A stretch of DNA of 64,000 nt from Bacillota bacterium (GTDB lineage Bacteria > Bacillota > Clostridia > Lachnospirales > Lachnospiraceae). Shown here piece after piece: positions 1 through 7,897 of this stretch. The position numbers and the translations under genes are program-made. Position 1 is the stretch's first letter. The number at the start of each line of letters is the position of its first letter. The notes under the pieces are model-generated. The model saw nothing but the letters and a program-made list of their open reading frames with translations. It did no database searches and was not told where the DNA came from. The DNA lies in NCBI GenBank assembly GCA_023410575.1, contig JAEYPP010000009.1, forward strand, positions 5,611 through 69,610, written 5' to 3'.

Positions 1-84
1 TGATGGTATTTTCGGAGTGCTTTATAAGTCTACATACATTTTGTGGGCTTGTGAGCATAGCACTACAGCGAAAATATACCATCA
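1..84. repeat. dispersed palindromic repeat, copy 1 (left-truncated by window edge)
   Basis: Arms GATGGTA (2-8) and TACCATC (77-83) enclose a core with TAAGTC, a CACA/TGTG stem and GCTTGTGAGCATAGC. The right arm continues into CACCTTCTTT, so the left outer arm probably lies before base 1. Copies at 4138-4336 (inverted), 16102-16255 and 47285-47390 share the core. Function unknown; it could be a mobile palindrome (MITE/REP-like) or a structured RNA. Confidence 0.8.
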
Positions 85-249
85 CCTTCTTTTTTTATTC
101 ATATTATAATATGCTCCTTTCATACGACAGCATCTCTTTATAATCCTTAATTTTTGATTAGAAAGTTAGTAAATGCAAGAAAAAACATAGCCAACGAATT
201 GAAAACATGATAAACTAAAGTGGAATTTGGAAGGAGTAAATAAGCACTT

Positions 250-1356
250 ATGTATACAGAAAAAAAGGTAATAAGAGTTGCTAAGCGAGAAAATAATCGT
301 AAAAGAAATTATCTTATAGTAAATGTTCTTCAAGGAAAACATGTCCCAGTAATTCCTTCAAGTGCCCTGAAAATGTTTGATAATCTTGCACAGAAAATAA
401 AAGATACTTATGACAAAGAAAAATTATTATTAGTTGGTTTTGCAGAGACAGCGACCGCAATTGGCGCACGGATTGCAACTCAATTAGATTGTTATTACAT
501 ACAAACAACAAGAGAAGTAATGGAAGGAGTAGACTATCTATTCTTTTCTGAAGCGCATAGTCATGCAACCGAACAAAAGTTAGTGAAGAATGACATTGAT
601 CAGATCATTGGTAAAGTCAATCGAATTATCTTTATTGAAGATGAAGTGACAACGGGAAATACAATAAAAAACATAATATCTCTTCTTCAAAAAGAGTACA
701 ACGATTGTTTTGTAGATTTTTCTATCGCATCGATTATTAATGGTATGGATATTGATGTGGAACAACAATTCATGGATAATCGAATCAACCTTCATTATCT
801 AGTTAAAACACGTAATTCAGAAAATGAAAAGATCGCGAATCAATACATCGGAGATGGAAACTATCATATATGTAAGACAACAAATATAGACATGGAATAT
901 TCTGTTAATAATTATGGTGGATTAATGGATGCCAGAAGAGTTGTTCATAGTTTTGATTATAGGACAGCATGTAATGATTTATGGTTAAAAGTAAAGTCAG
1001 AGTGTAAAATTCAAGATTTTTGTAGTATTTTAGTGTTAGGCACAGAAGAATTCATGTACCCTGCTTTATATATAGCATCAAAGCTGGAAGATGAAGGTTT
1101 TAATGTACGGTTTCATGCCACAACAAGAAGTCCTATTATGGTGGATGTAGATGAATGTTATCCTTTACACGAAAGATATGAATTACGTAGTTTATATTGT
1201 TCGGAACGGATTACATATATCTACGATTTACAAGCTTATGATAAAGTTTATATTATTACAGATTCGAGAAATAATGACAGGACAGGACTTAATAGTTTGC
1301 TATACGCATTAAAACAAAATGGTAACGAGAACATTAGTTATATAAGGTGGTGTTAA
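250..1356 (+). CDS. phosphoribosyltransferase with C-terminal TRSP domain (Ter biosynthetic module)
   Basis: This 368-residue cytosolic protein has a type I phosphoribosyltransferase fold; the PRPP-binding loop is visible as FIEDEVTTGNT near residues 128-138. The C-terminal part carries TTRSP near residue 297, the signature that names the TRSP domain. In Ter-associated operons this architecture sits beside a PELOTA-type PRTase and an ATP-grasp enzyme, as here. The predicted role, from published comparative genomics, is making a nucleoside-like metabolite from PRPP; the substrate is unknown. The ATG follows GGAAGGAG by about ten bases. It is first in an operon with the next two genes; the gap to the next gene is 3 bp. 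Confidence 0.85.
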   Translation: MYTEKKVIRVAKRENNRKRNYLIVNVLQGKHVPVIPSSALKMFDNLAQKIKDTYDKEKLLLVGFAETATAIGARIATQLDCYYIQTTREVMEGVDYLFFSEAHSHATEQKLVKNDIDQIIGKVNRIIFIEDEVTTGNTIKNIISLLQKEYNDCFVDFSIASIINGMDIDVEQQFMDNRINLHYLVKTRNSENEKIANQYIGDGNYHICKTTNIDMEYSVNNYGGLMDARRVVHSFDYRTACNDLWLKVKSECKIQDFCSILVLGTEEFMYPALYIASKLEDEGFNVRFHATTRSPIMVDVDECYPLHERYELRSLYCSERITYIYDLQAYDKVYIITDSRNNDRTGLNSLLYALKQNGNENISYIRWC

Positions 1357-1359
1357 TAA

Positions 1360-2409
1360 GTGAGGAGTTCATATACAGAAGATGATGTAATACTACTATT
1401 AAAAGACATAACAGGACTTGTAGAGCCACAGTCAACTGAAATTAGAGAGAAGTTAATTCAATCAGGTAAACACTATTGTGAGATGTTACCAATTGAATAT
1501 GAACCTTCAGAAAAGTATATGCAAGCCTATGAAGAAGCAATGAAGGTGTATTCGAAACCAACAGCAATTGCAATTGGACGTTTAGCTGATAAAATAATGA
1601 AAGAGCGAGGAAAAGATGTCGTTTTAGTTTCATTAGCAAGAGCTGGTATACCAATTGGAATCCTTTTAAAACGCTATATTCGATGGAAGTATCGAATTGA
1701 GGTATTTCATTATTCAATATCTATTATTCGTGGAAAAGGAATTGATATCAATGCAATGAGATTTTTATTAGAACGATATAAGCCAGAACAATTACTGTTT
1801 GTGGATGGATGGATTGGAAAAGGTGCTATATTAAAAGAATTAGAAAAACAAGTAGCTACATTTCCAGGAGTTTCATCTGAGTTAGCTGTTGTAGCTGATC
1901 CTGCGAATGTCACGAAACTGTGTGGAACGCATGATGACATATTAATTCCAAGTTCTTGTCTGAATTGTACTGTTTCTGGATTGATTAGTAGAACTTTTTT
2001 AAGAAGTGATATTATTGGTGAACAAGATTTTCATGGCGCAGTTTTTTATGAAGAGTTAGAGAATAAGGATTTATCGTATCAATTTATTGATCAGATTCAA
2101 AGTCAGTTTGAATTAAAAAATGACATATTAGAGGAAACAACAAGTAGTAATGGTGTTGAAGAAGTAATAAAAATCGCAAAAAAGTATGATATTAATGATG
2201 TGAATCTAATCAAGCCTGGAATTGGAGAAACAACACGAGTATTACTGCGACGAGTACCTTGGAAAGTACTCATTGGAGACGAATACAAAGATGATCTCTC
2301 ATTACAGCATATAGTTCGATTAGCGGAAGAAAAAAAGGTACCGATTGAATATATCCGGCTACAAAATTACAAGTCATGTGGAATTATTAAGAAAATGGCA
2401 GATACTTAA
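1360..2409 (+). CDS. phosphoribosyltransferase with C-terminal PELOTA-like RNA-binding domain (Ter module)
   Basis: The N-terminal two thirds of this 349-residue protein look like a PRTase: VLVSLARAGIPIG near residue 88 and LLFVDGWIGKGA near 145, the latter at the PRPP-loop position. The last ~80 residues (VNLIKPGIGETTR ... VPIEYIRLQNYKSCG) resemble a PELOTA/L7Ae-type RNA-binding domain, a fusion known from Ter operons. The start is GTG at 1360, three bases after the previous stop, with AAGGTGG upstream; no ATG is better placed. It is probably translationally coupled to the TRSP gene and works in the same pathway. Substrate unknown. Confidence 0.85.
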   Translation: MRSSYTEDDVILLLKDITGLVEPQSTEIREKLIQSGKHYCEMLPIEYEPSEKYMQAYEEAMKVYSKPTAIAIGRLADKIMKERGKDVVLVSLARAGIPIGILLKRYIRWKYRIEVFHYSISIIRGKGIDINAMRFLLERYKPEQLLFVDGWIGKGAILKELEKQVATFPGVSSELAVVADPANVTKLCGTHDDILIPSSCLNCTVSGLISRTFLRSDIIGEQDFHGAVFYEELENKDLSYQFIDQIQSQFELKNDILEETTSSNGVEEVIKIAKKYDINDVNLIKPGIGETTRVLLRRVPWKVLIGDEYKDDLSLQHIVRLAEEKKVPIEYIRLQNYKSCGIIKKMADT

Positions 2410-2418
2410 GGAGATAAG

Positions 2419-3426
2419 ATGATTAGAGTTTGGTTTAACCATTGGTTTAGCACAGCTTATAACATAATAAACCTATTAAAAAAAGAAAACTTAGAAATAA
2501 CTGTTATCGGAAGTAATCAACGTGAGCAATCCATAATAAAGAATGTATGTGATGAATGGTATATAGAGCCTGTATTAGATGGTATTAGTTATATTGATTT
2601 TTGTATTCATTTTTGCCAAGAACGTAAAATTGATGTCTTTATACCTAGAAGAAACTTAGTAGAGATAAGCCAATATATATCTCGCTTTCAATCGATTGGT
2701 GTCAAAGTAATGGTGGATCGATTTGACTTAATTAAAAATCTGAATCGTAAGGATTATGCATATAATTTATTTAAGGATAACTCAATGATTCATGTACCAG
2801 AATTTGAAGTAGTAAAAAATAAATGTGAGTTTGAGAAAGCCTATGAAAAACTTATCAAGAAGTATTCTGGCGTATGCTTTAAATTAGTACAAGATGAGGG
2901 TGGAATGAGTTTTCGAAAGATTGATAATTCGGTTCAAGTAACATCCACCTTACTAACTTATCCAAGTACAAAGATGTCTTACGAATCAGTTATGGATGTT
3001 CTTAACACAGAAAGTGATTTTAAAGAGAGAATTATAATGCCATATCTTCCTGGTTATGAGATAAGTGTTGATTGCTTGCGAACAGAAGATGGAATGATTG
3101 CAGTACCGAGATTTAAGGGTTCTTCAAGGGATGAAAAAGTTGAATTTGATCAAGACATCTTAACGATGTGTTATGAAATACTAGAAAAAGTTCCATTGGA
3201 ATTCCCTTGCAATATACAATTTAAGTATCTCAATGATATTCCATATTTTCTTGAAGTTAATACTCGTATGTCAGGAGGGATACAGATGAGTTGTTTGGCA
3301 GCGGGAGTTAATATTCCTGACATTGCATTCAATAAACTATTAGGTATACGAAAACCTTGGAAAGTTAACAAAGAGTCAAAGATAGTATCCTATATCGAGA
3401 TTCCAAAGCTGATTGTTAACAAATGA
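2419..3426 (+). CDS. ATP-grasp ligase (Ter biosynthetic module)
   Basis: At 335 residues the protein has the usual size for a stand-alone ATP-grasp enzyme. The C-terminal half holds the nucleotide and metal site: EISVDCL near residue 213 and YFLEVNTRMSGG near 283, with the Glu and Asn that bind magnesium. It would join a carboxylate to an amine or thiol using ATP. It follows the two PRTase genes with a 9-bp gap and an AAGGAGATAAG ribosome site, so one operon is very likely. The last step of the predicted nucleoside-like product may be an amide ligation, but the substrate cannot be read from sequence. Confidence 0.85.
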   Translation: MIRVWFNHWFSTAYNIINLLKKENLEITVIGSNQREQSIIKNVCDEWYIEPVLDGISYIDFCIHFCQERKIDVFIPRRNLVEISQYISRFQSIGVKVMVDRFDLIKNLNRKDYAYNLFKDNSMIHVPEFEVVKNKCEFEKAYEKLIKKYSGVCFKLVQDEGGMSFRKIDNSVQVTSTLLTYPSTKMSYESVMDVLNTESDFKERIIMPYLPGYEISVDCLRTEDGMIAVPRFKGSSRDEKVEFDQDILTMCYEILEKVPLEFPCNIQFKYLNDIPYFLEVNTRMSGGIQMSCLAAGVNIPDIAFNKLLGIRKPWKVNKESKIVSYIEIPKLIVNK

Positions 3427-3530
3427 TGTAGGATTCAGTAAAAAGGTGATTAAAATAGGAATCGGATAAGTATAAGATAAATAATTGGATCAAAAGTCCA
3501 TTATTATATAATTAAAAAGGAGGTTGTATT

Positions 3531-4088
3531 ATGGATGCATTAGATAAAGCAGTGAAAAAAGTGAAAGAGGTTGGTAATAGTGTAGTTTCTACGGCGGTTG
3601 ATGTAGGTAACACGATTGGTAATGTTGCAAAGGAACAGACAGAAATAGCAAGTATAAAGTCTAAAAAGAAGGAAATAGCAAAAAAATTAGAGGTAACATA
3701 CGCTCAGATTGGTAAAGAATATGTTAGCTCCTTAAAAGATGTGGCCGTTGAATCGAATATGACTGATTTACTAGAAATATTGAATTCACAATTAGATGAG
3801 TTAGAGCAAGTTGAAGCTCAGCTGAATGAAATAGAGGCTAAGAATCGAGAAGCTAATCTTGCAAAAGAAAGAAAGAAAGCAGAGAGTAAATTTGAATCGG
3901 AAAAAGAAAAATTAGATAAGGCTCTAGCTATGGAGATTATTACCGAAGAGGAATATAATGAGAAATTATCTGCTGTTCAGAAAAAATTAGATAACTACGA
4001 GATGATTAAAAAGATTGATTTACAGTATGAGATGCAAATAATTACGAAGGAAGAGCATGACGCAAAGATCAATAGTTTGCTAGGTTAG
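3531..4088 (+). CDS. coiled-coil protein with two C-terminal SHOCT-like motifs
   Basis: The 185 residues are highly charged and mostly helical. Residues 40-150 are a predicted coiled coil rich in Lys and Glu. Two copies of a short helical motif close the protein: ALAMEIITEEEYNEKL near 137-152 and YEMQIITKEEHDAKI near 166-180. Both fit the SHOCT pattern (small hydrophobic helix, IT, acidic pair), an oligomerisation or tethering motif. There is no signal peptide. A strong AAAGGAGG site precedes the ATG. It closes the left Ter operon and may scaffold its proteins, which is inference. Confidence 0.7.
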   Translation: MDALDKAVKKVKEVGNSVVSTAVDVGNTIGNVAKEQTEIASIKSKKKEIAKKLEVTYAQIGKEYVSSLKDVAVESNMTDLLEILNSQLDELEQVEAQLNEIEAKNREANLAKERKKAESKFESEKEKLDKALAMEIITEEEYNEKLSAVQKKLDNYEMIKKIDLQYEMQIITKEEHDAKINSLLG

Positions 4089-4137
4089 TAAAAGAAGCCA
4101 ATTTCTTAATAAGGGTTGGCCTAAATTAATTAATGGA

Positions 4138-4336
4138 AAAGGACTGGAATGGGGCTGTCACACTAAGGGTAGTATGAATAAAGAATGAAGGGCGATGGTA
4201 TATTTTCTTCGGCGCGCTACGCTCACAAGCCCCACAAAGTGTGTGTGGGGACTTGTAAGGCACTCCGAAAAATATCATCGCCCTTCATTCTTTTCTACAA
4301 TATTCAGCTAGTGCGACAGCCCCAAGTCAGTCCTTT
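4138..4336. repeat. dispersed palindromic repeat, copy 2 (inverted, long form)
   Basis: This is the most complete copy. The outer arms pair as AAGGACTG...GGGGCTGTCACACT (4139-4164) with AGTGCGACAGCCCC...CAGTCCTT (4310-4335). The inner arms pair as GAATGAAGGGCGATGGTAT with ATATCATCGCCCTTCATTC. Read on the minus strand, the core matches copies 1, 3 and 4. It lies between two convergent genes and may also end transcription from both sides. Confidence 0.85.
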
Positions 4337-4388
4337 CTTATGTTTGCATAACGCAAATCCCTTAGTTATTGTATGCCAAACATAAAAA

Positions 4389-5348
4389 TCATTTAAAACC
4401 ATAAATACTATGTAGAAGAATAATCCGCTTAGCCCAATTCGTATGTGTTTTGTATTCGTTCATTCGTTCCGAAGTAATACTTCTTAAAACAAGAGTATCC
4501 ATTGAGCTATTCCAGTTAAGGATAGAACATGCATCTTCATAATCGGTCTTAGAAACAGCTAGAGCTTGATTAACAATTCGAATCTGATTTGGATGAATCA
4601 CCGTTTTGCCAACAAAACCATTGAGAAGATCTCGTTCTAATTCTCGTTCTAATCCAGTATCCCAACCATCTCCGTTATAGTATTCCCACACAGGACCAGA
4701 GACTACATAATCCATACCAAATACAGTTACGATATCAGTTAAAATATTATTTACTGGAGCGATATCATAAATTGTATTATTATTATGACGGCGTAAACCA
4801 AATGAATGACATAAATCATTACCTCCGACACGTATGTTTAATACTAGGTTTTTAATACTATCTAATTTAGCTTTCAACGAATATAGAGTTTCATAACGTG
4901 TTACCAATGGAATCATTGTTGGACTTTCAAAAATTGGCATAATATAAATCGGAGATCTTGCTGTGTCATTTGCATCTTTCACTTCTTTAATATAGGTGTC
5001 AGCATTACTAAGATCAAATTTTGGTATAATGAATCCAGTTAATATCGATAATGCATCACCTAATTTATCTACTAATTTTGTAATCTGTTGTGGTTCTCTT
5101 ACTCGAATGAATATTTTAGGAAGGTAAAACTCCTTCTGTAGTTTTTTTTGTGTTAATACAGTTAAAGAAAGTATAAGCTTTTCTTCAGCAACGTCTACTA
5201 GATCATCGCGAATCGTATCTTCTAGACAAAGTGCTAAGGAAAATGGGTGTTCAAACTTTTCATCTACTATAGATTGAACAATAGTATCATTGCTTGCAGG
5301 ACTGTACAGAAGTGCACCGATACTATAACTTAAATTAGAATGTTTCAT
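4389..5348 (-). CDS. HpcH/HpaI (CitE-like) C-C bond lyase of the TIM-barrel fold (Ter module)
   Basis: A TIM-barrel lyase related to citrate lyase beta subunit/HpcH aldolases, in the family recurrent in Ter operons. Visible landmarks are IYIMPIFESPTMI (acidic residue near a metal site), LNIRVGGNDLCHSFG (CitE-like strand with Asp) and FVGKTVIHPNQI, the HP box near the C-terminus. An upstream in-frame ATG at 5387 has no ribosome site, whereas GAGGAG lies six bases before the ATG at 5348, so the protein is 319 residues. It is read opposite to the other Ter genes, with its own promoter region shared with the YceG-protease gene. The substrate, perhaps a CoA ester or a ketoacid, is not known. Confidence 0.8.
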   Translation of the reverse strand: MKHSNLSYSIGALLYSPASNDTIVQSIVDEKFEHPFSLALCLEDTIRDDLVDVAEEKLILSLTVLTQKKLQKEFYLPKIFIRVREPQQITKLVDKLGDALSILTGFIIPKFDLSNADTYIKEVKDANDTARSPIYIMPIFESPTMIPLVTRYETLYSLKAKLDSIKNLVLNIRVGGNDLCHSFGLRRHNNNTIYDIAPVNNILTDIVTVFGMDYVVSGPVWEYYNGDGWDTGLERELERDLLNGFVGKTVIHPNQIRIVNQALAVSKTDYEDACSILNWNSSMDTLVLRSITSERMNEYKTHTNWAKRIILLHSIYGFK

Positions 5349-5574
5349 TTTTTTCTCCTCTAGTAAAATTGTTTCAAGATCTTCCATTTATAAATAGATG
5401 TGTTTTAGATTTTATCACATGAACAATTATATCATTTTTTGAATAAATAGAATAGTAATTTATTTTAATATATGGTAGAATTAATCGTGTTTACAAAATT
5501 TAGATAAGAACTTGTATAAAAGTACAAAAAAGTTGATAATAAGCTGTAATTATACATATTATAGGGTGGTTGAT

Positions 5575-7194
5575 ATGGAAGGTAAACGGTTTAATACACG
5601 ATTAAATATTATGAAGATAACGTCAATATCCTCCTTTGCTCATGTTAAAGGTGGAATTCATCATAACTTGAAAGATGTATATTTTATACGATGTATTGGA
5701 TACAACAATCAATATCTTAATGATATCAAAGCAATGGATTGTATGCTAGTAGAGAATGAAAGCAAAGCCTTAGGAAAGTATATTCGATTGAGTTACATGC
5801 CTAGATTAAATGATTATGATTTAATTAAATACTATACTAAATCATATCAGGACTGGAAGTTAAATAACAAGAAAGATATTAATACAAAGTTTCTACAAAC
5901 TGATTCAATGATTAAGCAAATATTTATTGATTCTTTGATAATTATGGAACAATTATTTCGAGAGAATGTAAATAGCTATAATGAATCCATTGAAAAGAAT
6001 TTTATGATTAAATTAATATTTTGGTTGGATACTATCGTTGGAAGCTGGTTAGACACTTGGAGTCAAAAATGTTCATATAAAATTATATATCATGGTGAAA
6101 TCAAACAACATGAATATCTGTTTTTTTATATGCTAACGTTTCTTGGATTTGATGTAATGCTTATGAACCCGTTTGGAGAATTGAATGTTAATCCGAAATT
6201 ATTAGCCTTATCAGATTATCTTGAACTTGATCAAAAAGGAAGTTTGGACGTCCCTGCATTGAGATGTCCTGCGAATGTTTTGACAAATACTGAGAATACA
6301 AGTGAGCAAAATACAGTATATACGCAAACACAGACATCAGTTTCATCGATTGCTAGTACTAGCCTAAAACACCCAAATAGAGAGTCAAAATCAATAACTA
6401 ATACTTCAACTTCTAATACTAAGACAAGACAAACGAAAGAGCAGAATCAAGCAACGAAACATAATGAAAGCTCTACACAAAATCAAAATCAAGCAACAAA
6501 GCATAATGAAAGATCCTTGCAAAATCAGAGTCAAGCAACGAAACATAATGAAAGAACCACACAAAATCAGAATCAAAATACGCAACAAAAAGTGAAACAA
6601 ACACAAAGAAAGAATACGACTCAGGAGCTAAATTTTGAACAGCTTGCTTTGTTGGCATCGTCGGTTGTATTAATTGCAGTTCATGATAAAAAAGGTGATG
6701 TTTTTGCAACTGGTTCTGGCATAGTTATCAATGAAAAGGGTTATATTTTAACTAATCATCATGTGATGAGTGGAGGATCTTACTATTCCATAAGATTTGA
6801 GGAAGATGAAGAAATCTATCAGACAAATGAAATAATCAAATATAATAATGTACTGGATTTAGCATTGATTCGAATTGATAGAAGATGTAAGCCACTTCAA
6901 TTATATCATCACACCAAGGAGCTTGTGCGTGGGCAAAAGGTTGTAGCAATTGGTAGTCCACTAGGATTGTTTAATTCGGTATCGGATGGAATTATCTCGG
7001 GCTTTCGTAACATTAATAATGTCGATATGATTCAATTTACTGCACCAATATCTCACGGGAGTTCTGGTGGAGCGGTGCTTAATATGTATGGAGAATTAAT
7101 TGGAATCAGCACTGCAGGCTTTGATAGTGGTCAAAATATCAATTTAGCAGTTAATTATAAGTGGATTCATAATTATATTAAAGGGTTTATATAA
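5575..7194 (+). CDS. YceG-like domain fused to a trypsin/HtrA-like serine protease
   Basis: Residues 1-220 match one repeat of the YceG family; compare KIIYHGEIKQHEYL...FDVMLMNPFGE with KILYDGNITYYEL...CDILLLECHGD in the full-length YceG at 7898. A polar Asn/Gln/Thr linker follows, with three exact-length 14-residue repeats. The last ~175 residues are a trypsin-like protease with an intact triad: His396 (LTNHHV), Asp428 (VLDLAL) and Ser497 (GSSGGA). There is no signal peptide and no PDZ domain, so it should act in the cytosol. The longest frame begins with TTG at 5512, but ATG 5575 is preceded by AGGGTGG and is preferred. The architecture is unusual; a stress-triggered protease steered by the YceG domain is my inference. 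Confidence 0.8.
   Translation: MEGKRFNTRLNIMKITSISSFAHVKGGIHHNLKDVYFIRCIGYNNQYLNDIKAMDCMLVENESKALGKYIRLSYMPRLNDYDLIKYYTKSYQDWKLNNKKDINTKFLQTDSMIKQIFIDSLIIMEQLFRENVNSYNESIEKNFMIKLIFWLDTIVGSWLDTWSQKCSYKIIYHGEIKQHEYLFFYMLTFLGFDVMLMNPFGELNVNPKLLALSDYLELDQKGSLDVPALRCPANVLTNTENTSEQNTVYTQTQTSVSSIASTSLKHPNRESKSITNTSTSNTKTRQTKEQNQATKHNESSTQNQNQATKHNERSLQNQSQATKHNERTTQNQNQNTQQKVKQTQRKNTTQELNFEQLALLASSVVLIAVHDKKGDVFATGSGIVINEKGYILTNHHVMSGGSYYSIRFEEDEEIYQTNEIIKYNNVLDLALIRIDRRCKPLQLYHHTKELVRGQKVVAIGSPLGLFNSVSDGIISGFRNINNVDMIQFTAPISHGSSGGAVLNMYGELIGISTAGFDSGQNINLAVNYKWIHNYIKGFI
6445..6570 (+). repeat. three tandem 42-bp repeats in a protein linker
   Basis: Three in-frame copies of a 14-codon unit, consensus NQATKHNERxxQNQ, lie at 6445-6486, 6487-6528 and 6529-6570, between the YceG-like and protease domains. 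Copy number can change without shifting frame, so linker length may vary between strains. Confidence 0.85.
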
Positions 7195-7295
7195 AGATTA
7201 AAATTCTATTATAGATGCATTTAAAGATAGGAATTAACTTGAATAAATGATATAAATTTGATAAACTATATTTATTTCAGATGGGGAGAAACAAA

Positions 7296-7880
7296 ATGGA
7301 AAAAAAGAAGTTAAGAATATCATTCAATTCACCAGTTGTTTTAACATTTTCAATTATTTGTCTTATAACACTTATATTGGATCAATTAACAAAGGGATGG
7401 GCGAATGAACATCTATTTAGCGTATATCGTTCCTCTTTTTTAAGTCCTTTTACCTACATAAGGTTCTTGGGTCATGTAGTCGGACATGCCGGATGGGAAC
7501 ATTTTATCGGCAATATAACCTTTATATTAGTGATCGGACCTTTACTTGAAGAAAAGTATGGTTCTTCTAATATTTTGTTTGTTATACTATCCACAGCAAT
7601 GGTAACAGGAATTGTTAATTTTATATTTTTCCCACATCAGATGTTATTAGGAGCGAGTGGTGTTGTGTTTGCTTTTATTTTACTATCCTCCTTTACAAGT
7701 ATAAGAAATGGGTCAATTCCATTAACATTAATTCTAGTCGCTTTGATATATATTGGGGGGCAAGTATATCAAGGAATTTTTGTTCAGAGTAATATATCTA
7801 ATTTAACTCATATTATTGGAGGCTTAATCGGTGCAAGTTTAGGGTATGTTTTAAATAAAGGTAAGATTAAGAAGCAATGA
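7296..7880 (+). CDS. rhomboid family intramembrane serine protease
   Basis: An integral membrane protein of 194 residues with about six hydrophobic segments. Rhomboid landmarks are present: HFIGNI in TM2 (His and Asn of the oxyanion region), the catalytic serine in GASG (Ser121) and the catalytic histidine in LTHIIGG (His172). It should cleave membrane proteins within or near the bilayer. The frame opens at ATG 7281, but GGGGAG sits eight bases before ATG 7296, which I take as the start. It lies between the YceG-protease fusion and yceG with short gaps, so it is probably co-transcribed with the Ter stress arm. Its substrate is unknown. Confidence 0.85.
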   Translation: MEKKKLRISFNSPVVLTFSIICLITLILDQLTKGWANEHLFSVYRSSFLSPFTYIRFLGHVVGHAGWEHFIGNITFILVIGPLLEEKYGSSNILFVILSTAMVTGIVNFIFFPHQMLLGASGVVFAFILLSSFTSIRNGSIPLTLILVALIYIGGQVYQGIFVQSNISNLTHIIGGLIGASLGYVLNKGKIKKQ

Positions 7881-7897
7881 GGTGAAAAATTTAGCCT

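Noticed and set aside
4185..4385. 66-codon plus-strand frame
   Set aside because: It lies inside palindromic repeat copy 2 and has no ribosome site; open by chance.
6406..6709. Two minus-strand frames with repeated Leu/Ile/Phe patterns
   Set aside because: They are the antisense of the 42-bp repeats in the YceG-protease gene.
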